A stretch of 64,000 nucleotides of DNA from Bolinopsis microptera (GCF_026151205.1 NC_087082.1:3190001-3254000), one strand, 5' to 3'; counted from the first letter of the stretch, positions 11,651 to 23,425 are shown. The notes: a model not told the origin generated them from the sequence alone. Translations and numbers: made by a program.

Positions 11651-14600
11651 ACATAGCAGATGATGGGCTGGCACCTCTCAATTGAAGATACTTAGTCCCT
11701 CGTGAAAGTCCTCTGCCTCTTCATTTGATGCTGCTTCGTGGGACTGTACACCGTTATACTGTTATGCCGTGGTTACCCATAAAAGGATATGAGAAATTCG
11801 TTTCCCAAACGATTTCATGAGACTCACTGCTTTGTAGGCCCTGCTTGGTCAGCTTAAACAACTCCACCGGTTGCAGCTTGTGGGTGTTTCTCCAAGCAGG
11901 TGTGGTCACCAGGTGCACACCCTTAATCACTATATAGTAGTGAGCTATGTTTACATTACCAGGTCTCACAACAACAGGCCCCTTATTACAGAGAGGAAAG
12001 TTGTCAGAAGATAAGCCTGTATAAATATACACACACGACAAGTCCTACCTAGTAACTGTAGAACAAAGTGAAGAGGACACTACCAGTACACATGCGTATA
12101 TGTTACAGGGACGCATTAATCTCTCCGCTGAACAACTCAAAGGGGAAACTTAAAGGATCTGCTACAACTCGTCCGTAAGTTACTGTCTGCCATAATATTC
12201 TTCATTATATAATTGTAATTATGTATACAAGTCGTTTACTGTACTTTATCTCAGGATTAACTTATGCTAGATGTTATGATGGTATTTAGTCATTACTCTT
12301 TACGTTCCTCTTTGTGATCATTCCTTTCTGTTCATGTTTTAATTTCTATTTCGAAGGGCCCCATTTGACGGAATTGCAATGTCACATATTTAGTATTGGT
12401 TCTTCAGTGTTAGAATGTAGGTTGTTGTAATTACTCCTCATGAAGGATATGTGTTGTATTGAATGCACAGGGTTAATTTTAGCCTACCTGAATAAGTTCA
12501 TCATGTATTGTAACTTTGTTTTAAAACTTGAACCTTGTTTTCGCTTGTGTCTGTTTATCTTAGTTATACCACCTGCAATTCATCAATGTTACTTTAAGTA
12601 AGATCTAAAGATTGTGATCATGATCTAAAGCTTGTCTAAAGCGTGCATCTTCTAGTTTTAGTGGTCCACAGAGTGTTTAAAACATTTGTATCAGCGATGA
12701 TTAATCTCTTAAAATATCGATTAGACCCTAGTTAGATTGCACAGGGTAGGTCATCACTTTATGTAACATCCATGTTAGTGATGGTACTTTCACTTCCATT
12801 GTTATTGTATTAGGGAAGTAGTTTTAAACAGGAAGTTTGTGCTTTCGCTTTCCTAACCTTAAGTAAAAGATTTGTTTGAGTAGTCACTATGTAAAGACTC
12901 GATACGAAAAAAACGTTACATTACTTTGCGTTTAGTCTGGATATGTTTTTTTACATTTGCGGGCCGTGTAAGTTGAATGTGTGGGAGTGCAACATACACT
13001 ATACAATGGGTTTTATTTTCGTGTTGTTCCATACAAGATACATGGAGGAGGTTTCCTCATAGTCGTTTGGAAGTGGCCTGTATCACATACATCTCTATTT
13101 TGTGTTCACAATGTTACAAAATTCAATACAATTTTAATGTTATTATTGAAATTTTATGTTAGTAGTATAGTCGTTATTGTCATTGGTGGTCTTGTTGCCT
13201 TGTTGCATTATAATCTTTGCAGAGATTTTGAGTTTTTAATATTTTAATCAGGAGACTACTGCACGTGCAATGAGCATCCTTCTGTAAATGACATATCTGT
13301 TGGAGTTATTACAATGTGTGACATTTGCATCGTTGATTTTCCATGATACTACGTTCACTAGACATATACTTTATCAACTTACCTTAATCCCAACCAATAT
13401 TCCCAATGTTCGTTACACAGTTCTCTGTATCGTTTCTAACCCATATCCTCATAAACGTGACGTTTTGTCTTCTTTGTAAAGGAAATACGACGCAACACAA
13501 TATACAAACAATAACGGATACAAGGACTCAGCTAAGTGAAGAATAATCTATACAAAACTACAATAAGTAATTATCATTGACATTTCACACCTCACGCGAA
13601 CTCTATTGATTTTTTGCAGTAAATTAATATATTGCCAAATAACACTTTTGATACATTTGATACCAGACTGGTGGAACGTAATTTCAATTCGGGTATTGTG
13701 AATTTGTCATGTTACAGTAACATTATAGCATGAGTAACAGAGCTGATCTGTTAGCTCACTATTCGTTAAATAACGTGACGTTGCGTGATTAACCTGACGT
13801 GACGTCCATGTTTTCATACTTGTGACATCAGTTAACGTTTGGAAGTAATGGCACGTTATAGGGCACTAAAACATAAGTACAGTACAATGGTCATGTTCAC
13901 ATTGCAACTCACTTTCATTTTGACCTTTATAGAACGTAGTTTGTTTAACTTTTGTCAGATTTGCTGCGATGCGAGACTGTTTTATTTGCGGTCTTTGGAC
14001 AGAACATTTTGCAAAATTTCCTTAGTTGTTATGTTTCCCGATTTTAACTTTTCCTAATTAAATTTACATAACCGTGGTCACTCCTTCAGCTCGTTAATTT
14101 TCATACGTATCCACATAGTTTTCTAGTAGTTTTGGGAATATAATAATTGGCTCATTGTAACACATTTACGTTGCAATTATTTACACTAATAGAACTTGTC
14201 CAAGCCGTCTATTAATTTTGCTTATCCTATCCGTATCGCAAATGGAAAATATCCTCTCTTTAAAGTAGCCGATGTTCGATTAAATAGCAAACCAGTAACC
14301 AGGACCCTGTGGGTATAGTTAAAATGATCTATAACTCCATTTCACACACTATTCACATTACTAATCCTCGCAATACGTGCAAATTTGAGGCACTTGTTTC
14401 TATTACAGTGTTCCCTAACAGTGCCATCTGTTGTAATCTCTCCGTTCATCTAACTCTGTGCTTCACAAGCTTACAATATGGTGACTACTGCTAATCAGCT
14501 GATTATTTTGCAACGGTAGGAACACGTTGATTAACTTAGCCAATTTTTTGCTTATGATGCATTTTGATTTTGTGTGTTAACTGTCAATTGTTATCTCTAC

Positions 14601-15337
14601 GTTTAAGTTTTGCGTATTAAATTCGAACGTAAGCCAGTACATCTAGTTTTCACTGCCTCCGTCATTCTTGAAATATCGATATTTATGATAATGCAGAAGT
14701 AAAAACCTATTTCTTGCTGGATGTACTCTCAGCTGACGTTATTTATTTCTCAATTTAATAATTGTACATTATATAATTAATCGAACTGCCCTGGCTTTAT
14801 CACTTGTGTATTGAACTGCTGCAGGTACCATTATCTTTTCTCAATTTCATTAGAATTAGGAAATCTGTAACATTAATGAATCACTTGGTACAATTTAACA
14901 GCCGCGGATACTGGTGGTTTTTACATGTCTACTCGAATCCCACTTGTCTCTCGCAGTAAGATTGAATTTTATGAAAATTACTTTTTTCTATCAGATTAAT
15001 TTTTCTACCACTTCATCTTCATCCTTTACTAGATATATCAGAAAGTAGTGTGTTTGAGAACCTACTAGAACACAGTAAGAATAAACCCTTCCCACTCAGT
15101 CTTACAGTCTGTTTGTCACCTCAACATGTTCAACAAAGTTCTCTGATGGTCTATCTGGACTCAAGACTACGATAACTCTCACGCTCTTGGGTCGCTATCC
15201 AGGTTAGAGAAGAGACAACTTTAGAGGGGTTAGACTGAGGATCTGAGGTTCCAATTTCTGGAGACTTGCATCAAATCTCTTTGATGGCCTATGGGACGAC
15301 TTATTGCAAAAATCACCACTAATACTAAGGTACTGCT
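11651..15337. other. Long intergenic stretch, no gene seen
   Basis: About 3.7 kb of AT-rich sequence with only short scattered frames. A 95-codon - strand frame at 11754-12041 next to the LINE has no recognisable family. TGACGT/GACGTGACG words cluster near 13770-13812 (CRE-like), but there is no adjacent gene to give them meaning. Confidence 0.5.
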
Positions 15338-16574
15338 CAGAGGCACCATATTCGGTGCGATGGGTGCGGGATCGCACCAATTTCCCGTTTCCCGCACATT
15401 TCCGCATCATTTATCTGTTTTCCGCACACTTCCGCACATTTTGTAATATTTGCATATTTTCCGCATAATCTAGCTTTTTAGCGTAATTTAGCATAATCTT
15501 GAAATTTTCGGCGTTTAAGATTTTCGAGTGTAAAAACCAAAAATTTTAAAAGTCGGGCTTTTTAGGACCGTGGCTCAGGCCTTTTAGGCCCGTGACTCAG
15601 GCCCTTTCAGGGACCGTGACCACGGCCTTTTGAAAATCATACCGAGGCCCACGTGACCCAGTTACCACGTGACCAGGCCTTTCGGGGACCGTGACAAGGG
15701 CCCTTTCGGGGACCCTGACCCCGGCCCTTTCGGCCTGACCCTGGCCCTTTTGGAATCATACTATGCAACGTGACCAAGTTACCACCGTGTACGGCCCTTT
15801 CGGGACCTTGATCAGGCCTTTCGGGGGACCGTGACCAGGAACCTTTTCGGAACCATCTTAGCCACGTGACCCCGGTTACACGTGAACCCAGGCCCTTTCG
15901 GGACATCGACCCAGGACTTTCGGGACCATGAAACAGCCTTTCGGGAAACGTTACCCTGGGACCTTTCGGCCGGACCGTTACAAGGCCCTTTCGGTGACGT
16001 GACCAGGTAGTTATGGAAACCCTCGTAGTTACGTACTTCGATCATTCCGCTGCCTTTTATCAGGTATGAGCTCCCTATTCGTTTGTAGCGTTGGCTTTTA
16101 TAGTGGCTTAATGGATCTTGGATCAAATGGTTTAACAAGTACTGGACGATCAATGCCAACAAGCGTGTCTCTATCATTTGCGATCACGCATGGGATTGAT
16201 CGACTCTTTCAAGAGGAGTCTTCAATAACTGCCTCCTGATCTCTACCACTACCAGGATCAAGTCAATGTTCTCAGATAACTGATTCAATATAGGTCATCA
16301 TGGACCCCTTAGTAAAGAACTAACCTACAGTAACACTAAACAGACCTATTTATGATAAAGAGCGGCGGTTTTATACGTTTAGAATTTCCAAGTCCTTCAG
16401 AAAATGGCAAAAGAAAACCGCACAATTCCCGCACAAATTTCGAAAAAATCGTCGCCATTTGCCGCTAATTTGGTAATAAAAATTTACCGAACCTTACCGC
16501 ACATTGTACCTTTATAGTCGGATGCCGTTTACCGAATAATTTCGATTTTTTTACCGCACCGATATGTGCCTCTG
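15338..16574. mobile_element. Non-autonomous hAT-like DNA element
   Basis: The two ends form imperfect inverted repeats: CAGAGGCACCATATTCGGTG at the left, and the reverse complement of CACCGATATGTGCCTCTG at the right end (16555-16574). A CAGAGG-type terminus and repeated sub-terminal CCGCACA words at both ends (about 15380-15470 and 16420-16500) are typical of hAT elements. No transposase frame is present, so it would need enzyme supplied in trans. The 8-bp flanks (gtactgct and gactatgt) do not match, so the insertion is old or the boundary slightly off. The interior carries the GC-rich minisatellite listed separately. Confidence 0.55.
15556..16010. repeat. Degenerate GC-rich minisatellite, period about 25 bp
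   Basis: About 16-18 imperfect copies of a unit resembling GGCCCTTTCGGGACCGTGAC, some extended with CACGTGACC (E-box core) or a GGAACCATA-type spacer. Its GC content is far above the flanks. It sits in the middle of the hAT-like element. The 89- and 121-codon - strand frames across it (rich in G, P, R, K and S) are a by-product of the repeat. Confidence 0.8.
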
Positions 16575-17220
16575 GACTATGTAGTATCTTTATGATCAAT
16601 AGAAGTGTCCTATACTATTGTAAATTATTTAATTATAATCCCTTGATCGGTGCCCTTACATATAGCTGTGAAGAGTAACAACTGCCTCGCTGTTAATCCG
16701 CTTCTCAATGCTGGGTTAGTTCTTGATCATATCATTGGAGTTCTTTTGGGTACTGTTTTTTTTATTTGCCGTTGTTGGATGGAAAGTCTAAAATTTATAC
16801 TTCAAAAACGAAGTTGTTTTATAAAGTGATGACGTCATGATAGTTAACAGTATAATTTGGTACGGTGATAATCACATCACAAATAATGGATCTCTACGAA
16901 AAACGAATAAAAGAGGAGCATGTATATGTAGTTTGCATAGGTTGAATATTATTAGCTTATTATATATAATACGCCCAACTAGGATTTTATGCGAAACGCG
17001 GTCGAAAAACAAAAACTTCAAGATTGAATTAGAATTGATCGATTTAGATCATAAATGTAAACTCTTATTCAAACTATAACATTTTCAACAGAATGTAATT
17101 TTACGCAATATCTACACCTAAGCGACAAGAAATTGAGCAATATGAATATGTCTATTTTTACTTATAAGAGTTATAAGAGTTATAGCCTGCTAAGTGAATG
17201 AATTCAGACACGCTCAGTAA
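16575..17220. other. Intergenic sequence, no gene seen
   Basis: AT-rich. An 80-codon + strand frame (16837-17079) has no recognisable family and no splice or start context that supports it. Confidence 0.45.
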
Positions 17221-18960
17221 CCAGTTATTAACATCCGTTTGAGCCAGAACCCTTTGTGCCCTGGGGATTCTAAACATACTCTATCAGGCACTGTGTCCTT
17301 GTCCCATCAGCTGTGGTCCCTGACAGTATAAAGTAATAAACATGTCAAGTGCTAGGGATGTGTTGTGGAAATGTCATTACCAGTCCCTTCATAGTACCTA
17401 ATCTGCTGGCACGTTTCGTACTATCTTGAAATAGGCATGCGAGCGTATTTTAGTGAGCTCCTAATTATAATCCAGCATAGTTTCCTCGTCTTATCACACT
17501 CTGCACCGATTGGATGATTGAATAAGAAAGATGTATGAGTAGAACCAGCTGTTTACTTTTTACATGTTTATCTGTATTAAGATGGCTGTCACTTTAACCC
17601 TGAACGAAATCTTCATCTTCCTAGATGCAGTTCAGGATGCTTAGAAGATTCGGCTTTTATTATCACGTGAATAATAACCTTCACATCATGTTCAGTTGAA
17701 TGGATCAAAGCGGTTCGTTATCATGTCCACATATGAGAGACACTTTCCTGTATGCGGGTTTTCTTTAAGCATCTCTCGTGACAAGCAGGCGAAGCCTTTC
17801 TTTTTGGTTCTCTCTGGAAAGAAAACTTTTAATGTAATGACTAAGATTCGACTACTTCAAAACATGGATTTCAACTCTACCATTTTTTGATTCCTTTATT
17901 ATTTTCATTAAGGTCCATGCAGTCTAAATAAGCAGAGCGTTTTTCCAATTACAAAAACCACATTTTGACTCAGTGATTCTTACATAGTTTCAATATGAAG
18001 CTATGATTCTGGCTTTTAATTCAATCAAGCTAATAAAACATTCAAACAGCTTATCGATGGTGGAACATATGTACAGACCAACAAAGGTTGCAGATCAGGT
18101 TATGTTAGCAGAATTATGTTTTCATCAAGTGATTCTTCGGAAGAACACTATTGTAAAACATTAGTTCACGAAAAAAAACCAATTGGTTTGTTCCATCCAC
18201 TTCAACAAAACAAATCTAATTGACCAGTATCCCAGCATATTGACTCCCTTTCAAGATTTTCCATTCTCCTTTAATTTACCAAGCTACAAAACTCGCTTAC
18301 ATTCCTTCACGGCTAATTTCGAAATCAATGTTTCTATCATACCCTTTTCTTGTGGTCTTCCATTTTCGAAGGACTAGACACCTCCTCAAATGCAAACAAA
18401 TTTCCTTGAAACTGTGTTCCGGTTCTTTAAATATTGTCAACTCTGGAGAAAATCATTTTCCGCAACCCTTCTTTTAGATGCTCAACCTCAAAGACGACCT
18501 GCCATCTAATGCATACCCTGAACCAGTGTTCTTTGTTAGCTCGTTAACTGGCTATCATCAAGATGCGCTAAAAACAGTCCTACACATCGGGGTCAAAGTC
18601 ACCATTTCAATCTCATAGAAATGGAGCTTCATCTATGAGATGTCGGCGGAATTTTTAGCTGTTCTTTTGTTAACCTTCTTTTTCAAAACATAGTGGGTTC
18701 ACGTCTTTATATTGACCACAATAGTTTCTCCTCTATAGCGCTGTAAAAATAAATGAGGATACCAGCCAGAAAATCAAACTTTGGTCTATTACGTATTCAA
18801 TAAAAGTAATAACAAAATGTGTATGCAAGCGTGTATAAATGCAATGAGACAATTTCGAGAGAAAACAATATAATCTAACAATGTAATCAAACGGCGAGTA
18901 GTATAGCAGTATAACACGCTAGGAAGGAAATATGGCCTATCGTTATCATTAATTTCTTGG
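17221..18960 (-). pseudogene. Copy A of a duplicated unknown gene, heavily decayed
   Basis: This tract aligns block by block with 20.3-22.5 kb. Examples are the words CCTCCTCAAATGC (18384) against CACTCCTCAAATGC (21552), CTCATAGAAATG (18614) against CTCATAGAAATG (21793), and the segment ending GTGTATGCAAGCGTG against GTGTATGGAAGCGTT. The 3' part at 17.2-17.45 kb matches 20.3-20.5 kb. In copy B the coding strand is the minus strand, and the equivalent frame here is broken many times. No function can be assigned. Divergence is high but colinear, so it is an old tandem segmental duplication rather than a recent one. Confidence 0.55.
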
Positions 18961-20280
18961 AGCCGCGTAATGTAATAAGACTGTTACTTAATTCTACAAA
19001 ATGATTTAATAGTCAACATTATAATGTAAAACTGTTCCGCTAGTTTTATTAAGTTGTATGTAACAAAAAGGTTAAATATGAACTTAATTGTGTGGTCTAA
19101 GGTGTGGTGTTCATTTAAAAAAAACTAAATCTTTTCAATACATAAATAATTCTACAGAAAAGAATGCTTCTAAAAAACCCAGATTTAAAAGGAGGGAAAA
19201 ACAATATATAGCCCCAAATATCCAATAGCCCAGTATATCGAAACCCAAATTATGTATTGAAAGCATCCAGGTTCTCCTCAGTCTCTGGAAGCCCAAAAAT
19301 AATTAAACTTTTACTGTTCGATCTTATTCTGGGCAACACTTTTCACCGCAGCTTGTATCTCTTCGGGGCGTGTTGGCAAAGTGTTTTCAACCAGAGACGA
19401 AAGGTCTTCAATCTTCCTGAGCTGCACTTTTCAAAGTTCCAATCTCATCATCCTTCTACAAAGCTAACTTCTCCTGAAATCACAGATTTTTGCCATGTTT
19501 TTTCTTGCTAGAAGGAGTATTCTCTTGCAGTTCTGTGATTTTGTGCATCTGCTATTTTTTCTTTCTGAACATTCGGTTGTCTGTAGATGTTTCAACGGCG
19601 GATTGTAACAATGGACCACAATTTGTCCAGCATTACAGCACACTAATCTATCACTCGACTACGTTTCTTTCTAGGCACACTTAATCTGCCTCAGCTTATC
19701 AAATGAGATCTTCAATCTTTATGTTCAACCACGATTTTACTTCAATCTCTTGAAAATACAATGTACTATCGTCGCCAAGGTATCTGATCCACATATATAA
19801 CATATTCCGGGAGGAACTCGCCATCTCAACCTTAGCTTCAATTACATATCCAAGTGATTCAATCAGTAGCGAATAAGGCATCGTACACGATGTACATAAA
19901 AATGTCCATCAATGTATTCAATCTACAAGCTAGAGAGAGATAATTTCAACGCGCACACAAAACTACTGACAAGATGCAAGAACGTTAATAAAGAATCGAA
20001 TCCACACAAATTTTAATTTATGTCAGCGCTAACAGTTATAGAACATTACACCTGTAATTGCAAATGTGCCTACAAAAACGGCGTTTTAACGTTTTGTAAG
20101 CTCGCTAATGTGCAGTTTCGATGTCTTACGATTTTAATCACTTTTCCGGGTATTTGAGAATCAACTTTGGGTTCATATTTATATTTCTGATAAAAAGGTA
20201 TGTATATTTTATAATATTACAATAGTTATGACATAGTTTAAAATGTCTTTGTCATAAAACTGTAATTCAGTTAATTACTT
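18961..20280. other. Spacer between the two copies, with one weak - strand frame
   Basis: A 60-codon - strand frame at 19699-19881 (RYLGDDSTLYFQEIE in its middle) reads like a real coding segment. It may be an upstream piece of the copy A gene, but it lacks splice sites that I can confirm. The rest is AT-rich with no recognisable content. Confidence 0.35.
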
Positions 20281-20600
20281 GGTAAAGGACAAACGAACAT
20301 ATGGTAATCCAGTTCTCAACGTCTGGGAACCACTTTTTATCCACAGCCCTTCAGGGACTCTGACATTGAATCCCATCTCTGTTTCTCCAGACACTACAGT
20401 GTAATAAAACATGTCACGTGCAGAAACTGAATCATGAAAGTGTACATCAGTTCATCATCAGTCCTGACTTTCCGTTACACAATTCATCTTGCCAGAACTT
20501 ATTGGGTCCACTTGAACTCCCTCTCACTATGAAGCCACAATTACCCGGGATCGTACACTCCGTAGCAGTAGGGTGCTTGAAATAGAAGAGATGTTTATGC
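20281..20600 (-). pseudogene. C-terminal segment of copy B of the duplicated unknown gene
   Basis: The - strand reads as two coding-like blocks in different frames: one at about 20.59-20.46 kb (KHPTATECTIPGNCGFIVRG) and one ending at about 20.28 kb (YVRLSFTK then stop, preceded by FNVRVPEGLWIKSG). The cysteines and beta-like composition suggest an extracellular or secreted beta-rich domain, but this is inference. A frameshift near 20.46 kb breaks it, and the homologous block in copy A is worse. No family recognised. Confidence 0.4.
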
Positions 20601-20601
20601 A

Positions 20602-21190
20602 TCAATGGACGCATTCATCTGCTTCTGAAATGTATGTTTCTTCTGGTATCAGGATGTTGTCAGTAGCGCATGAACACAGGTCCTTGTCTCCCTTTATAAA
20701 GTCCAGGAGGTATATAGCATATTCCACTTGCCAATAAGGTGAATGGCTCAAAGCAGCAGTTAACATGTCCACATATTGAGCTGAAACTTTCCGCATATTA
20801 GAATTGTCGCAACCATTTTTGAGTGCTGTTTTCAACTCGAAAATTTCCTGACCGTTTGAGGGGCTTTTTAATTGAATAGCATACGGATAATAAAAGCTCG
20901 ATAACATCGTTAGGAGCGACATAACCATAGCAACTCAACATCCACTATGTCTGAAAGTTGTGCAATTTGAGACAGCTCGATGTTCTCCATCATCGAGAGG
21001 ACCGTCTTTGTCACTCTTGCGGTTCCTGAGGTTGTTGGAGTGTTCGAGGTTATGGTACTCTCTGTTACTACTTTTGGTTTTATAAGGCTGTCTGTGGCTG
21101 TTGGATTTGATACGCTTAACACTGATTCAACGCTTTCAACATTTTTAGAACGAATTAATCTAGCCGTTTCATACAACCAGTTTCAATAAA
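20602..21190 (-). pseudogene. Middle segment of copy B, two frames
   Basis: An 88-codon frame (21176-20910) rich in T, S and V is followed, after a change of frame near 20920, by a 108-codon frame (20928-20602) containing YVDMLTAALSHSPYWQVEYA and ending DECVH. The second frame has a hydrophobic start (MVMSLLTMLSSFYY), which could be a signal or membrane segment or simply a piece of a helix. The single frame change is what an indel in one former exon would produce; an intron cannot be excluded. No family recognised. Confidence 0.42.
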
Positions 21191-21407
21191 ATTCAAAGTA
21201 AATCATCATTTCGCACTTCTTTCAGGCATGTAACTTATAAAAAAAACTGATCGTTGAGGTCCTGGTTCTGGCTACAACAAAGTGGTAAATCATTATATAT
21301 TTTTGTAGTGAGAAACTTTATGTTCTGGTAAAGTGATTCTTGTCTTCAAGATATGAACAACCATGGTTCTACGAAAACCGTTCGTGTTTTTTTCATTTAT
21401 AATTACA

Positions 21408-21860
21408 TCAAATCCAATGCACAGTATCAAGCTTATCCATGTCTTCAAGATACTTTGATACAAACTCACTAACATCCTTCAGGGCTAATTTTTTCAACAA
21501 TTTTTTCATCATATCTTTTTCTTTGTCCCCCCATTTTCTAACGACATAAAGACACTCCTCAAATGCAAAAAGGATTTTCTCGTAACTTATAATTTGTTCC
21601 GTTTCTTTACCGTCAAGCCTGCAATGAGACAGATTGATATACATCTTTTAGCCAATTCAACTCAAAACACAACTGACATCTTATGCAATTCCCTAAATTG
21701 TGGCTCCAGTTGTTCGGTTACTTGGTTATCCTCGAGGTGTACTAAAGTACTAAAACAGTCTACCAACATGGGGTCCAAAGTCATCTTTCATCTCATAGAA
21801 ATGAAGCAGCTCATCTATGACGATGTCGGAGGAATTTACTATTATCAGTTAATCTTCTTT
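21408..21860 (-). pseudogene. N-terminal side of copy B of the duplicated unknown gene
   Basis: A 78-codon frame (21644-21408) is strongly helical and charged, with FAFEECLYVVRKWGDKEKDM and then KKLLKKLALKDVSEF. Upstream, coding-like blocks lie in other frames: DELLHFYEMKDDFG at about 21.81-21.77 kb and LVHLEDNQVTEQLEPQF at about 21.73-21.68 kb. A candidate 3' splice site (ctgtctcattgcag) lies at about 21.63 kb, so part of the frame change could be an intron. The copy A equivalent lies at 18.3-18.65 kb. Function unknown. Confidence 0.45.
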
Positions 21861-22009
21861 TTTCCTACACATTGTGGATCACCGTCTTTATCTTTATAAA
21901 CAGTTAGTTTATCTCAATGTGCTGCAATAGATAGTCAGGAAACTCAAACTTGGGTGGATTGGATTACGCAATAAGTAATAACAAAAGGTGTATGGAAGCG
22001 TTTAATAAA

Positions 22010-22320
22010 CTAGCAGGAACCCGTATAATATAACCCTAAACGGTGTCAAGACTCAAAATACTAAAATAATTATTACCTATTTAATTGGCGTTTTGACACC
22101 ACTGGGGGGTCTCAAATTTTCGGTTCTAAAAATCATTATTCCTTGGCCTATTATTTATTTTTTCATGCTGATTTGAAGGCCATCAAAAGCATTTGACCAC
22201 AAAAAAAGTTCCTGTTGTATATCTTTTACGGTTTATGCGGAAAGTCGCCCGTTAAGTTGATGCCGTTGGTCGTCAGTCAAATGGAACAGATATATATATT
22301 ATCGTCTAGCAATATCTTAT
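22010..22320 (+). mobile_element. Short interspersed repeat R, copy 1, inserted into copy B tract
   Basis: Starts CTAGCAGGAACCCG and runs through AACCCTAAACGGTGTC to a TA-rich end near CGTCTAGC. The same sequence, inverted and about 80-85% similar by eye, occupies 23938-24235. Comparison with copy A shows where it landed. The word AAGCGTGTATAAATGCAATG is continuous there, whereas here the host sequence stops at 22009 and resumes around 22322. No coding capacity. Type unknown; it could be a MITE or one half of a larger inverted-repeat element. Confidence 0.6.
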
Positions 22321-22333
22321 GTAAGATGCGAAT

Positions 22334-22347
22334 GGGGGGGGGGGGGG
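22334..22347. repeat. Poly-G tract
   Basis: An uninterrupted run of about 14 G residues at the edge of the repeat R insertion. It is unusual in such AT-rich DNA. Confidence 0.85.
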
Positions 22348-22371
22348 AGACAATGTACGGACTGCATACGT

Positions 22372-22467
22372 ATAATCTAACAACATAATCAAACGGTGAG
22401 ATGAACATTTTGCAGATAATTATCTGCAAAATGTTATCTCCACCGTTTGATTATGTTGTTAGATTAT
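22372..22467. repeat. Near-perfect 96-bp palindrome without spacer
   Basis: The left arm (ATAATCTAACAACATAATCA onward) is followed at once by its reverse complement, with about three differences over 48 bp. The arm sequence also occurs once, un-palindromic, at 18870-18900 (ATAATCTAACAATGTAATCA). So the palindrome arose by inverted duplication of a host segment. Confidence 0.85.
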
Positions 22468-22550
22468 TAGCTATGCACGTCGACTTTATCTTTATCGTTA
22501 AAGAGTATGCTAGAGGAAAAATGGCTTATCGTTTATTTTAAAGGGGTTGT

Positions 22551-22865
22551 CGCCCAGTCTGTAAAGGTTTAGCAGAACCAGAGCTATGCAACGCTCAAGA
22601 GGTGCAAGTTGGTGGAACAATAACTGGTATACTCATAACAGGCAAGGATGAAAAAAGAAGGCGCACGGTTGTGCAGGGCAAAGTGCTTTCTATATCTGTT
22701 AAGACATCTAAAGCATCACAAAGAAAAGGAAATGCTCGGTCGGGAGAGAGAAGACCTGCGGTGGCGATCTGTATTGAGCACGATATGTCTTCCCAGTGTT
22801 GGGTGAAGACCCAGGATGGTTCAATAATAAGTTTAGATTGGGAGAACGTTGTTGTTATGGTATAA
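22551..22865 (+). CDS. Putative exon or fragment, unknown small beta-rich domain
   Basis: An open frame of about 105 codons from 22551 to the stop at 22865, with no obligatory ATG at its start. It contains VGGTITGILITGKDEKRRRT, later KVLSISVKTSKAS, and ends SLDWENVVVMV. Alternating hydrophobic and polar residues suggest a small beta-barrel, for example Tudor- or SH3-like, but I recognise no family. Codon content looks genuine next to the AT-rich flanks. It lies between the two inverted copies of repeat R, so it could belong to a larger mobile element. A terminal exon of a host gene is the alternative. Confidence 0.4.
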   Translation, partial: RPVCKGLAEPELCNAQEVQVGGTITGILITGKDEKRRRTVVQGKVLSISVKTSKASQRKGNARSGERRPAVAICIEHDMSSQCWVKTQDGSIISLDWENVVVMV

Positions 22866-23080
22866 TTGGGTTAGTTGTAATATGTAGTAATATCAGTGTT
22901 TGAGAAAGTTGTAAAATTAACTTTTCATCCCCTTCCAAGACGTAAAGTACCGTCTACTTATTGTTAGTTAACTTTAGGTAGGTTCTAAGTGGTCCTCGTG
23001 TCCGTCCTTCTTGTTCCAGGAAGTGCGGAAAAAACATGACCATTAATGTCAGTATTCGAAATTTTGGCAAAACTGACATT

Positions 23081-23143
23081 GTCATTAATGGTCATTAATG
23101 GTCATTAATGGTCATTAATGGTCATTAATGGTCATTAATGGTC
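23081..23143. repeat. Tandem 10-bp repeat (GTCATTAATG), six perfect copies
   Basis: Six exact tandem copies at 23081-23140. The motif is preceded at about 23038-23052 by an inverted occurrence (GACCATTAATGTCAG). Confidence 0.95.
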
Positions 23144-23168
23144 GTTGCATCACCCCCATCTAATCTAT

Positions 23169-23245
23169 GGCCTCCATACGGCCGCTATACGGCCTCTACA
23201 CGGCCTCTACACGGCCTCTATACGGCCTTTATACGGCCACTATAC
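23169..23245. repeat. Tandem 11-bp repeat (GGCCTCTATAC type), seven copies
   Basis: Seven copies with one or two substitutions each, immediately after the 10-bp array. Two neighbouring minisatellites suggest a mutation-prone interval. Confidence 0.9.
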
Positions 23246-23425
23246 AGTATTTATAATACACTGCCGGCAAACTTAACACTTCTATAAACTTTTGTTTGTT
23301 TCACTTTTTGGACTGGAGAAAAGTGCTGGGACCAGGGTTAAGCCGGGACCGCGATTAAGACCGGTCTTCCGGACTTTCTTTCCCCAACCTCCGTTCGGCA
23401 TCTAACTTTTGAGTGCGCAATCTTG

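Noticed and set aside
11754-12041. 95-codon minus-strand frame as the LINE endonuclease or a separate gene
   Set aside because: No endonuclease motifs are visible, and it is not contiguous in frame with the reverse transcriptase text.
13770-13812. TGACGT word cluster as a functional CRE promoter element
   Set aside because: No gene start lies nearby on either strand, and short words are expected by chance in 3.7 kb.
15637-16177. 89- and 121-codon G/P/R-rich minus-strand frames
   Set aside because: They read through the 25-bp GC-rich minisatellite. Similar frames would arise in any such repeat.
23081-23245. Short regularly arranged repeats as a CRISPR array
   Set aside because: The repeats are directly tandem with no unique spacers, and the DNA is eukaryotic.
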